Origin: Oscillospiraceae bacterium
GTDB lineage: Bacteria > Bacillota > Clostridia > Oscillospirales > CAG-272
NCBI GenBank assembly: GCA_015063745.1
Contig: SVTO01000009.1
Coordinates: 1-64,000 of the forward strand
DNA length: 64,000 bases
Direction of reading: 5' to 3'
Shown one piece after another: positions 29,493-38,551 of the stretch. Each line of letters opens with the position of its first letter. The stretch's first letter is position 1. The notes below the pieces were generated by a model. It saw nothing but the letters and a program-made list of their open reading frames with translations. It was not told the DNA's origin and did not search any database. A program made the translations under genes and the position numbers.

Positions 29493-29527
29493 AAACTGCT
29501 GTACCGTTTCTGATACAGCAGTTTTTC
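29493..29527. terminator. Terminator after tsaB
   Basis: AAACTGCTGTA (29493-29503) pairs with TACAGCAGTTT (29514-29524), followed by TTCTTA. It may also act on the minus-strand lipoprotein transcript. Confidence 0.85.
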
Positions 29528-29539
29528 TTATGCCGGAAA

Positions 29540-32272
29540 TTATTCAAAGGTTACAGCAGTATAATAAACATCATTGTCCGTACCGTAAATGATACAGTCA
29601 ACGGTGTTGTCCTGAACAGAACCGCCGCGAGGACCGCTGATGCTGAAGGATTCGGCAACAAATTCACCGAGAGTCTTTGTCTGTGCCAGCGCCAAGCCGT
29701 TTTCGGTTTCGAAGTATATATCAATTCTGGCTTCTGCTTCACCAATGTTGCAGATAAGCAGATACAGTGTACCGTCAGTGGTTTCAGCCATACGAACAGA
29801 AGTATCCTTCGTCAGGCCTGCAATGCCGATCTCTTCATTGGAAACCAAAGTAGTACCGTCGTAAACTGCGTGATAATGCTTCAGTGTATCTGCAGCAAGC
29901 GCAGCATTCCCAGGTCTGTCCGCATCATCAAAATCAAAGAGATACGTGGTGTAGAAAATGTGAAGTTTCCCGCCGGCATCCAGATATACGTCACCGCAGT
30001 TACCGATATCGGCAACGGACCAGATACCTTCATTACCCCGCGTTTCATCGGGAAGGAAAATATCGGTTTTCTGTACCTCTGATGCTTCTGCCAGCGCCGG
30101 AATATGGAACAGCGTGACACCATCATTTATAGAGGCAATATGACCTGCATAGTGCAGTTTATCGGTGAGATCATCACGTGTTATTGTTCTTGTGCCTACC
30201 AGGTAAACCCCGCCGTTGTTGTCATTCAGCGTATAGAATCCGGTGTACTCGCCAATAAAATCTGTATCCGGAACATACTTGGTACTTGCTTTATCCACCG
30301 TCATTACCTGGGTATCCAGAACCTGAGAGGAGAAGCCAAAATACTGCGGAGACATAGAAGAAAGCGCATAGGCAGTACCGCTTGCAGGATCGGTAATAAG
30401 ATCAGTCTGCTGGGGAGTCAACATAGCAGGAATCCGCTTGTCGGTGGTTTTATGAAGGGTCACAACATCGTCAGCAGGATCAACGGTATACATCGTATTT
30501 CCGGTAGGAGGACAAATGTATATCATACCGTCATCCAACCGCTGCATGGTCAGATATTTGTCCTGCTCGGAAGTATAGCTGTCGGAATGAAGAAGCTTTA
30601 CCGTATTGTCTGTTTCAATCTTGACAATATAGAACTGATCTGTTTTTTGAACTCCGATATGGTTATATACGAAAGCGGCATAAGTACCATTCTCTGTATG
30701 GATAACCTGATTCTGATGGGCGGATGCGGGAACACGTATATCCACTCTATCCTCTACATACAGATCAAAACCACGCAAAATTCCTACCGGTTCTGTTATG
30801 CTGTAATCTTCCAGAGAAAGATTAAACACAAAAGGTGTTTTATCCGGTCCGTTATAGTAGTAAAAGAAACAGCTTACTGTATTGTCCTGTACAGAACCGT
30901 CACGTACTGCGCTGATGGAGAATCCCCATGTCGTAGCAGGCAGTTCCGTAAATACATGTGTCTTCACCAGTTCCCAGCTTGTTCCCAGCGCATCGTTCGC
31001 CTTATAGATCTCCAGCTCAATGGGTATTACCCCCTGTTTGCAGACAATCATAAACAAATTCCCCGCTGTATCCTGCATCATCAAGGGATTGTACAAAAAA
31101 TATTCCGGATCCGAAAAAGTGATTTTTTCATTGAAAATACATTCCATACCATCGTAGATTGCATGACGGTACTGAAAATCCCCATCCAAATCCGGGTGAT
31201 TTCCACTGTAATCATACAAACCGTACATATAGGTGATATGCATTTTACCAGCCGCATCAACAAACACATCGCCGGTCATATTGTTCCCGGCACCGGACCA
31301 TATCCCTTCAGCCCCTCTTTCGTCATATACTTCCTGTACCGAGACACAGGTAACATTTTCAGAAGAAGTAAGGTCGGGAATATGGTAGAGATCCAGCTGG
31401 TCGAATAAATAGATGCGCTGTTCCTTGTCGATGTTCAATTTATCCGCCTGGGGTTCTTTCAAGAATAAATCTCTTTGTCCCAGAATATAAGCACCGCCGT
31501 TTCCATCCGGAAAAGGATACAGATAGCAGTGTCTGCCTCCATATATCCAGACAAACCGGCTTTGCGGATCCCATGTCATGGTCTCCATGTCAAAGGTAAA
31601 CCATTCCTGCAGACCGTTCCCGGCGAAATCTGTACCGCAATAGAACATATAAATCTTTCGGTTTACAAAATCGAACAACGGTTGGGAATATGCCGGCTGA
31701 GAACCGGACATAAATTCCGGTACAGCGGAATACTTGGCCATTTCGTCCGTTTCATGATCGAAAACGCAGACGTCCAATTCTTTTGGGGAACCTACTGTCA
31801 CAACAATATCACCGTTAATATCCTGACCGATGTTTACAAGAATCGTACTGTGGTCACATGTATATGTACCGTAATACAGAAGGAAGACGTTGTTGTCTTT
31901 ATCGACTTTCGCAACATAATATTCTGCTGTACCGTTATACTCCCCGGGCTCTTTACAAAAAGCGGTATAAGTTCCTCTCTCCGTATGTACAACACGCATC
32001 TGCTGTCCACCGTGATACACTGCCATTTCAGAGGGGGAATTATAGGAATTGAGATTTGTTCTTAACCCATTTTCTGCCAGAATACTCTGTACTTCACCAA
32101 CAAGAATATCATGGTTCGCAGGAGTTAATTCCACGGTGTTGGTTGAAATTTCTGTCTCTACAGTTTCTGCCGTTTCCGCTGTGTCGGTTTCATCCACTGT
32201 GGTTTCACCACAGCCTACAAACAGTAAAACACCAAGGAACAGTGCGAGAAATATGCTCTTTGTGTTTTTCAT
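29540..32272 (-). CDS. Large internally duplicated lipoprotein, copy 1
   Basis: The start at 32272 (910 aa) follows AAAGGAT. The lipoprotein signal ends at FVGC with C21 lipidated, then a Thr/Glu-rich linker. The mature protein is beta-rich and made of two similar halves, each opening with a TERGTYTAF or TENGTYAAF segment and each ending in a GSVQDNTV motif, at about residues 456-463 and 883-889. Segments such as GGVYLVGTR, LHIFYTTYLF and TLYLLICN recall sialidase/BNR-type propeller blades. It is paralogous to the next two genes on the same strand. A TATAAT lies at 32321-32326 on the minus strand. The function is unknown; an extracellular glycan-binding or sensing role is a guess. Confidence 0.8.
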   Translation of the reverse strand: MKNTKSIFLALFLGVLLFVGCGETTVDETDTAETAETVETEISTNTVELTPANHDILVGEVQSILAENGLRTNLNSYNSPSEMAVYHGGQQMRVVHTERGTYTAFCKEPGEYNGTAEYYVAKVDKDNNVFLLYYGTYTCDHSTILVNIGQDINGDIVVTVGSPKELDVCVFDHETDEMAKYSAVPEFMSGSQPAYSQPLFDFVNRKIYMFYCGTDFAGNGLQEWFTFDMETMTWDPQSRFVWIYGGRHCYLYPFPDGNGGAYILGQRDLFLKEPQADKLNIDKEQRIYLFDQLDLYHIPDLTSSENVTCVSVQEVYDERGAEGIWSGAGNNMTGDVFVDAAGKMHITYMYGLYDYSGNHPDLDGDFQYRHAIYDGMECIFNEKITFSDPEYFLYNPLMMQDTAGNLFMIVCKQGVIPIELEIYKANDALGTSWELVKTHVFTELPATTWGFSISAVRDGSVQDNTVSCFFYYYNGPDKTPFVFNLSLEDYSITEPVGILRGFDLYVEDRVDIRVPASAHQNQVIHTENGTYAAFVYNHIGVQKTDQFYIVKIETDNTVKLLHSDSYTSEQDKYLTMQRLDDGMIYICPPTGNTMYTVDPADDVVTLHKTTDKRIPAMLTPQQTDLITDPASGTAYALSSMSPQYFGFSSQVLDTQVMTVDKASTKYVPDTDFIGEYTGFYTLNDNNGGVYLVGTRTITRDDLTDKLHYAGHIASINDGVTLFHIPALAEASEVQKTDIFLPDETRGNEGIWSVADIGNCGDVYLDAGGKLHIFYTTYLFDFDDADRPGNAALAADTLKHYHAVYDGTTLVSNEEIGIAGLTKDTSVRMAETTDGTLYLLICNIGEAEARIDIYFETENGLALAQTKTLGEFVAESFSISGPRGGSVQDNTVDCIIYGTDNDVYYTAVTFE

Positions 32273-32390
32273 GATTATATTATCCTTTCCGCAATTTAAT
32301 ACCATTTTTGTATTACCTTTATTATAGCATATTTCGATTTATGATTTATAATAATAGGAATTTTTGAGATTTTTTTCATAATACTGCAAC

Positions 32391-32419
32391 CGGGCATCCC
32401 CGTTTTGCGGGAACGCCCG
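32391..32419 (-). terminator. Hairpin after copy 2, weak terminator
   Basis: CGGGC...CCCG (32391-32402) pairs with CGGG...GCCCG (32408-32419) with two mismatches. No clean T-run follows on the minus strand, so termination is uncertain. Confidence 0.45.
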
Positions 32420-32431
32420 ATGGTATCCGTA

Positions 32432-35125
32432 TTATTCAAAAACTACGCTGGTATAGTATACGTCGTTATCGTTTGCATAAACGATGCAGTCAATCACGTT
32501 ATCCTGTACAGAACCGCTTTGAGGTCCGCTTACACTGAAGGATTCGGCGGTGAATTCGCCAAGGTTGTTGGTCTGAGCCAATGCCCAACCGGCTTCAGTT
32601 TCAAAGTATACGTCGATTTTTGCACCTGCTTCGTTCAGATTGCAAATCAGCAGATACAGCGTACCGTCGGTGGTTTCTGCCATTTTTACAGAAGAATCTT
32701 TTGCAAGGCCGGCAATACCCAATTCTTCATTGGAAACAAGGGTTGTGCCGTCATAGACTGCGTGATAATGCTTAAGTGTTTTGGCAATCAATTCCGGATT
32801 TTTCGGTCTGTCAAGATCATCGAAGTCGTAGTGATAGTATGTGTAGAAAACATGAAGTTTGCCTTCACTGTCGAGATACACATCACCGGTATCCGCAATG
32901 TTCACCACGGACCGGATTCCTTCACTGCCTTCCGCTTCGTAGGGAAGCTGTACGTCGATGTGCTGTACTTCCGTGTTTTCACCGGAAACATCAATGTAGA
33001 AGAGTGTAATGGCATCGGTTGTTTTCTTTGTATAACCGGCATATTCCCAGACACCGGCACAATCCTCTTCAGTTATAATCCGTGTGCCAACCATGTATAC
33101 ACAGCCGTCGTCCTTGGCTGCTGTATAGAAATGGGAATAATCACCGATCAGGTCCTTGTCCATGGTATACTTGACGGGTTTGCCGGAAACAGTCATAGCT
33201 TGGGTATCCAGCACATCCAGATGTATACCGGCATATTCCGGGGACATATAAGAAAGTACATAACGTGCGTCGGTCCTTTTATCCACGAAGATTTCGGTTT
33301 GCTGAGGGGTATTCATAACAGCGACACGTTTGGCTGTTTTATGCTGAGTTACTGCATCGGTTTCCGTGTCGATCGTGTAAATTGTATTCCCGGTGGGTGG
33401 GCAAACATAAATTTCCCCATCCGCCGCTTGCTGAATAGTCAGATACCGATCCTGTTCGGAGGTATAGCTGTCGGAAGACAGAACGGTAACCTTTTTGTCC
33501 GCATCAATTTTTACAATGTGGAATGCTTCGGTGGTAGACTCAACATCATAATCATATACGAACGCAGCATAGGTGCCGTTTGCGGTATGGATCACTTTTG
33601 TTTGATGAGCGGTATTATAGGCACGGTTGTCCAGTCTTTCATCAATATGCAGATCGTATTTGTCCAGGATATTTACGATTTCTGTTGTACTGTAATCTTT
33701 AAGAGAAATATTGAATACACATCCTGAATTCACATTGTTGTAATAATAGAAGAAACAACTGATTATATCATCCTGTGTGGAACCGTTCCGTACCTGGCTG
33801 ATGGAAATAGAAGCTGCAGCGACAGTATCCTCATAGGTTTTCGTGTGTTCCAGTTTCCATGTTTTGCCCAGTTCATCTTCGGCTTTGTAGATTTCAATGG
33901 ACAGAGGAGCTCTGTTCTGATGAACTACAATCATATATAAAGTGCCGTCTGTACCTTGTACGATTTGTGCTTTTTCATTTCCGCTTGTACTTTTCTGAAA
34001 CGCAAGGTTTTCGTTGTAAATACATTCCATACCGTCATATATCGCATGACGGTAGTACATATAATTATCGAACTCCCGAGGTTGTCCGCTTAAATTATAA
34101 ATATAGTATCTATAGGTAACATGCAGATATCCATTTGTATCTACAAACACACCACCGGACTGATTGTTAGTCGCAGAGGACCAAAGACCTTCGGCACCTC
34201 GTTCGGAATAAGCTTCCTGAATGGTAGTGTACGTGATGTTTTCACCGGAAGTCAGATCGGGAATGTGGAAAAGTTTCAGTTCGTCCCACAAATAGGTTTG
34301 TCCGACAGTATTTTGAAGCTGATCACCGGCAGTTTCTATTAAAATATCTCTATTCGCAACAATATAGGCACCGCCATTTCCATCCAGCACCGGATAGAGA
34401 TAACAGTGACGTCCTATTCCTTCCAAGCTTTGGCAGATACTCGTTTCCATCCATGCCTTGGTTTCCAAGTCAAAAGTAAACCACTCCAGCTCGTAATTCC
34501 CGGTGAATAAGCCGCCGCTGTAAAATACATAAATCTTACGGTTGGCAAAATCAAACAGGGTTTGAGAATAGCCCGGATAAGCATATTCGACAGAACCAAA
34601 TTGGTAAGGCAGAGAGTATTCGGTTACTGCATCTGTTTCTTTATCAAAGATATAGAGAAATAACGTGGACTTGGTAGAGGATCTGACTACAATATCCCCA
34701 TTGATATCCTGTCCGATATCAATAGGCACAGAACCGTCCTCCCAAAATTCACCGGTATGCAGTAAGGTAACAGTATTGTCCGGAGCAACTTTAGCTACAT
34801 AAAAAACGCCGTCGCTATATCCTTTGGCACAGATTGCATAGGTGCCTCTTTCCGTATGACAGACACGCATTTGCTGACCGCCATGATAAACAGGATAGGG
34901 TTTGTTGTTGTGGATGTTTGTCTGCAGACCGTTTGCTGCCAGCAGGCTTTCGACTTCCTCAACTGAAATGGTGTGTTTGGCAGAAGGGAGTTCGGGCGTT
35001 TCGACAACCGTTTCCATTTCGGTTGCGCTTTCGGTATCACTTTCCGCCGGTAGGGAAGGATTGCAGCCGGTCAGCAGTAAAACACCAGTTAGCAGGGCTG
35101 CTGCCAGATTTTGAGCCTTTTTCAT
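32432..35125 (-). CDS. Large internally duplicated lipoprotein, copy 2
   Basis: The start at 35125 (897 aa) follows AAGGAGAAACG. The signal ends at LTGC, then an acidic linker rich in Glu, Ser and Thr. The repeat closing motifs are GSTQDDII near residue 446 and GSVQDNVI near residue 868, so the two halves have the same length as in copy 1. It is closely related to copies 1 and 3 along the whole length, including IGRHCYLYP, LYLWDELKLFHIPDLTSG-type and YHAVYDGTTLVSNEE segments. A minus-strand TATAAT at 35183-35188 may start its own transcript. It keeps an intact frame and signal, so it is probably functional. No known family is recognised. Confidence 0.8.
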   Translation of the reverse strand: MKKAQNLAAALLTGVLLLTGCNPSLPAESDTESATEMETVVETPELPSAKHTISVEEVESLLAANGLQTNIHNNKPYPVYHGGQQMRVCHTERGTYAICAKGYSDGVFYVAKVAPDNTVTLLHTGEFWEDGSVPIDIGQDINGDIVVRSSTKSTLFLYIFDKETDAVTEYSLPYQFGSVEYAYPGYSQTLFDFANRKIYVFYSGGLFTGNYELEWFTFDLETKAWMETSICQSLEGIGRHCYLYPVLDGNGGAYIVANRDILIETAGDQLQNTVGQTYLWDELKLFHIPDLTSGENITYTTIQEAYSERGAEGLWSSATNNQSGGVFVDTNGYLHVTYRYYIYNLSGQPREFDNYMYYRHAIYDGMECIYNENLAFQKSTSGNEKAQIVQGTDGTLYMIVVHQNRAPLSIEIYKAEDELGKTWKLEHTKTYEDTVAAASISISQVRNGSTQDDIISCFFYYYNNVNSGCVFNISLKDYSTTEIVNILDKYDLHIDERLDNRAYNTAHQTKVIHTANGTYAAFVYDYDVESTTEAFHIVKIDADKKVTVLSSDSYTSEQDRYLTIQQAADGEIYVCPPTGNTIYTIDTETDAVTQHKTAKRVAVMNTPQQTEIFVDKRTDARYVLSYMSPEYAGIHLDVLDTQAMTVSGKPVKYTMDKDLIGDYSHFYTAAKDDGCVYMVGTRIITEEDCAGVWEYAGYTKKTTDAITLFYIDVSGENTEVQHIDVQLPYEAEGSEGIRSVVNIADTGDVYLDSEGKLHVFYTYYHYDFDDLDRPKNPELIAKTLKHYHAVYDGTTLVSNEELGIAGLAKDSSVKMAETTDGTLYLLICNLNEAGAKIDVYFETEAGWALAQTNNLGEFTAESFSVSGPQSGSVQDNVIDCIVYANDNDVYYTSVVFE

Positions 35126-35276
35126 ACTCGTTTCTCCTTGGGTAAATTTGTGTTGAAATACCAAAGTGGATTGTCTATATAGATTATATCAATTGTATCA
35201 TATAATAACGACTAAATCCATAGTCTAAAGCGACAATTTTTTTGATTGTTTTTTGTGCAGAATCATCGAGTGTACA

Positions 35277-35311
35277 GAATAAAGAAAACCCGGAGAGCGT
35301 AACTCCGGGTT
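35277..35311 (-). terminator. Terminator after copy 3
   Basis: On the minus strand AACCCGGAG (35303-35311) pairs with CTCCGGGTT (35287-35295), followed by TTCTTTATTC. It separates copies 3 and 2 into different transcripts. Confidence 0.8.
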
Positions 35312-35357
35312 CGTGAATTATGGGAATTCTTTCGAATTTTTTTGGTCTCGGAAAACT

Positions 35358-38060
35358 TTATTTGAAGGTTACAGCAGTATAATAAACATCATTGTCCATA
35401 CCGTAAATGATACAGTCAACGGTATTGTCCTGAACAGAACCGCCGCGAGGACCGCTGATGCTGAAGGATTCAGCAGAAAATTCGCCAAGTTCCTTGGTCT
35501 GAGACAGTGCCCAACCGTTTTCGGTTTGGCTGTATACATCGATTCTTGCATTTGCTTCACCGACATTGCATACCAAAAGATACGGTGTACCATCGACGGT
35601 TTCTGCCATACGAATGGAGGTATCCTTCGTCAGACCTGCAATACCGATTTCTTCATTGGAAACCAAAGTAGAACCGTCATAGATAGCATGGTAATGCTTC
35701 AGTGTATTCGCAATCAAAATAGGATTGTCTTTTCTATCCACATCGTCAAAGTCGAAATGGTAATAGGTGTAGAAAATGTGGAGCTTTCCTTCGGCATCCA
35801 GATAAACATCCCCACTATCCGCAACATTTACTACGGACCAGATACCTTCGTTGCCTTCAGCTTCATAGGGAACTTGTATTTCTATACAAGACATATTTCC
35901 TTCCGTAAGAACGGGTACGTAATGAAGCATAATGGAATCGTTGAAAGTTACGATATGCCCTGAATAATTGAGTTTGTCTGCCAAGTATTCACGGGTTACT
36001 TGTTTCGTGCCGATCAAATAAATACCACCTTGATGATCCGAAACCGTATAGAATTGGGAATATGCACCATCAGGGTTCGATTCTGCTTTATATTTCGTAC
36101 TTGATTTGGATACTGTCATCGTTTCCGTATCTAACATTTGATAGGAGATGGAGAAATAGGTAGGATCCATAACAGAAACAACATACACACTGTCGGTTTC
36201 GGGATCGGTAATTATATCGGTTTGCTGAGGAATCATCATCCCAGGAACTCTTTTATCCGTGGTTTTATAAAGCGTTACTGCATCGGTGGTAGGATCAATT
36301 GTATAGACTGTATTTCCGGTTGGAGGACAAACGTAAATTTGACCGTTCCCCAATCTCTGTATGGTTAGATATTTATTCTGCAAAGAATAGTAACCATCGG
36401 AATAGAGAACCGAAATCTTTCCATCCTTGTCCATCTTTACGATATGGAAATATTCCATTTCTTCATAGTAGTTGTAGTCATACACAAACGCCGCATAGGT
36501 ACCATTTTCTGTATGTACGACTTTGGTTTGATGTCCGGAATTATACGCACGTTTATCCATTCTTTCATCGATCTGTAAATCGTATTCTGCTAAAATATCC
36601 ACAGGATTTGTGACACTGTAGTCATCCAGAGAAAGATTGAAAGTAAAACCGGTACGAAGACCATCGTACTGATACACGAAACAGCTGATTATATTATCTT
36701 GTATCGAACCGTCACGGACAGCACTTATGGAGAAGGAAGGTGTTGTTACCGCTTCTATATATTTTGTGGTTTGATATGTCCATGACTGTCCCAATGCATC
36801 ATCGGCTTTGTAAATTTCAATTTCCAGAGGAAGAGTGTGCTGTTTACAGGCAATCATATATAGGGTTCCATCGGTACTCTGCATGATGTGGGCCTTGTAG
36901 TAGGGATACTGCTCAGTCTGCAGTGTAATCTTTTCATTTGAAACACAATCCATGTCATCATATACCGCATGATGATAATCGGTTTGGAGGTAGGGCGCGG
37001 ATTCATCGGAAAGATCCTGGAGACTGTTCCGATAAATAATGTGCAAGTACCCATCTTTGTCCATGAACACATTACCGTAGTAACCGATACTGACTTCATT
37101 CCAGATACCCTCGTCGGCTTTTTCGGAATAGGCATCCTGTACCATTGTATGGGTTATATTTTCTGCAGAGGTGAGATCGGGAATGTGGAACAGACGAATA
37201 TTATCCCAAACATATTTATGTACGTCCGCATGGACAAGATTTTCTGCCAGACTGATCGTATCCGCCCGTTTTCCGACGATATAAGCACCACCGTTACCGT
37301 CCGGGAAGGGATACAGATAACAATGTCTGCCAATTCCTTCTATCCGGGTATAGATACTATTGTCCGACCACTCTTTGTTTTCCATGTCAAAGGTAATCCA
37401 TTCCAGCAGATAATTTCCCGTCCCCATACCGCCGTTATAGAAGGCATAGATTTTACGGTTGGCAAAATCAAACATGGCTTGTGTATATTTCGGGGTTTCT
37501 CCGGATGAGAACACAGCTGTCGAAGCATATTTGGTCATTGCATCCGTTTCATGGTCGAATACCAATATTTCCAGTTCCACATGAGAAGTAATGGCAACCA
37601 GAATATCTCCATTGGTATCCTGTGCAATATTGAGAAGTACCTCATTTTTGTCTGAAGTAAACTCTCCATAGTGAAGCAACGTAACCTGATGATCATTATC
37701 AATTTTGGCTACGTAATAATTTTGAATACCGGTTTCATCTCCGAGAGTTTTGACAAAAGCGGTATATGTACCTCTTTCTGTGTGAACAACACGCATTTGC
37801 TGACCACCATGGTAACCGGGATAAGGGTAAAATTTGGTATAATTGGTTCTTAGATCATTTGCCGCCAGAATACTCTGTACATCTTCAATAGAAATCTCAT
37901 GCTTGGCGGGAATGATTTCGAGAACTTCCGTGGAAAACTCTGTTTCCGGACTTTCATTCGTGTCGGTAGTACCGGTTTCGCCGGTGACGGGATTGCTGCA
38001 GCCGGAAAACAGTATAACACCGGTAAGCAGAACAGTCAGCAGATTTTTGGTTTTCTTCAT
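35358..38060 (-). CDS. Large internally duplicated lipoprotein, copy 3
   Basis: 900 residues with a CAGGAGAATCG ribosome binding site. The signal ends at FSGC (C21), then a Thr/Glu-rich linker. The closing motifs are GSIQDNII near residue 450 and GSVQDNTV near residue 871. Its C-terminal half is nearer to copy 1 than to copy 2: the last 30 residues of copies 1 and 3 are almost identical, including GPRGGSVQDNTVDCIIYG. This hints at gene conversion or recent duplication. It has the best promoter of the three. The function is unknown. Confidence 0.8.
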   Translation of the reverse strand: MKKTKNLLTVLLTGVILFSGCSNPVTGETGTTDTNESPETEFSTEVLEIIPAKHEISIEDVQSILAANDLRTNYTKFYPYPGYHGGQQMRVVHTERGTYTAFVKTLGDETGIQNYYVAKIDNDHQVTLLHYGEFTSDKNEVLLNIAQDTNGDILVAITSHVELEILVFDHETDAMTKYASTAVFSSGETPKYTQAMFDFANRKIYAFYNGGMGTGNYLLEWITFDMENKEWSDNSIYTRIEGIGRHCYLYPFPDGNGGAYIVGKRADTISLAENLVHADVHKYVWDNIRLFHIPDLTSAENITHTMVQDAYSEKADEGIWNEVSIGYYGNVFMDKDGYLHIIYRNSLQDLSDESAPYLQTDYHHAVYDDMDCVSNEKITLQTEQYPYYKAHIMQSTDGTLYMIACKQHTLPLEIEIYKADDALGQSWTYQTTKYIEAVTTPSFSISAVRDGSIQDNIISCFVYQYDGLRTGFTFNLSLDDYSVTNPVDILAEYDLQIDERMDKRAYNSGHQTKVVHTENGTYAAFVYDYNYYEEMEYFHIVKMDKDGKISVLYSDGYYSLQNKYLTIQRLGNGQIYVCPPTGNTVYTIDPTTDAVTLYKTTDKRVPGMMIPQQTDIITDPETDSVYVVSVMDPTYFSISYQMLDTETMTVSKSSTKYKAESNPDGAYSQFYTVSDHQGGIYLIGTKQVTREYLADKLNYSGHIVTFNDSIMLHYVPVLTEGNMSCIEIQVPYEAEGNEGIWSVVNVADSGDVYLDAEGKLHIFYTYYHFDFDDVDRKDNPILIANTLKHYHAIYDGSTLVSNEEIGIAGLTKDTSIRMAETVDGTPYLLVCNVGEANARIDVYSQTENGWALSQTKELGEFSAESFSISGPRGGSVQDNTVDCIIYGMDNDVYYTAVTFK

Positions 38061-38115
38061 ACTCGATTCTCCTGTAATAAATTATAAGAAATACCATCGG
38101 TATACTTACATGCAT

Positions 38116-38144
38116 ATTCTACTATAGAAAAAAATACATGTCAA
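38116..38144 (-). promoter_or_regulatory. sigma-A promoter for lipoprotein copy 3
   Basis: On the minus strand a perfect TTGACA (38139-38144) and TAGAAT (38116-38121) with a 17-nt spacer, 55 nt upstream of the start. Confidence 0.75.
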
Positions 38145-38257
38145 TCGATAAAAGGAAAAGATAAATTTTTTGAGTTGAAAAATATAAGGATGTTCGTTGT
38201 GAAAGTTGAAAAACATAAGTTTGCCGTACGCAGAAATAAATAATTCTCACATAAGTA

Positions 38258-38286
38258 TTGCATTTTCGAAAAATGTATGATATAAT
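38258..38286 (+). promoter_or_regulatory. Promoter for tRNA-Val
   Basis: TTGCAT at 38258-38263 and TATAAT at 38281-38286 with a 17-nt spacer, 11 nt before the tRNA 5' end. Confidence 0.75.
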
Positions 38287-38297
38287 ACTACACACAA

Positions 38298-38374
38298 GGA
38301 AGCATAGCTCAGTTGGTTAGAGTACTTGCTTGACATGCAAGGGGTCACTGGTTCGAATCCAGTTGTTTCCACCA
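38298..38374 (+). tRNA. tRNA-Val (anticodon GAC)
   Basis: A full cloverleaf of 77 nt with encoded CCA. Acceptor GGAAGCA pairs with TGTTTCC, the anticodon stem CTTGC/GCAAG encloses TTGACAT with GAC at 38332-38334, and the T arm ACTGG/CCAGT encloses TTCGAAT. It is a single tRNA gene with its own promoter and terminator. Confidence 0.95.
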
Positions 38375-38379
38375 TACCC

Positions 38380-38414
38380 AAAAGTCCTACGGAGAAAACC
38401 GTAGGGCTTTTTTG
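38380..38414 (+). terminator. Terminator after tRNA-Val
   Basis: AAAGTCCTACGG pairs with CCGTAGGGCTTT (one G-T pair), followed by TTTT, directly after the tRNA. Confidence 0.85.
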
Positions 38415-38482
38415 TCAATACAACCCAATTGACCTGGAAAACGAAAAAAATACAAAAAAATTGACCTATTCTTCAAAAATCA

Positions 38483-38511
38483 TTGATTTTCTTTCGGATA
38501 TATTCTATAAT
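38483..38511 (+). promoter_or_regulatory. sigma-A promoter for the serine hydrolase gene
   Basis: TTGATT at 38483-38488 and TATAAT at 38506-38511 with a 17-nt spacer, 41 nt before the start. Confidence 0.8.
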
Positions 38512-38551
38512 GGAAGACAGAAAACTGCCGGAATAACAAGGAGGCATATCC

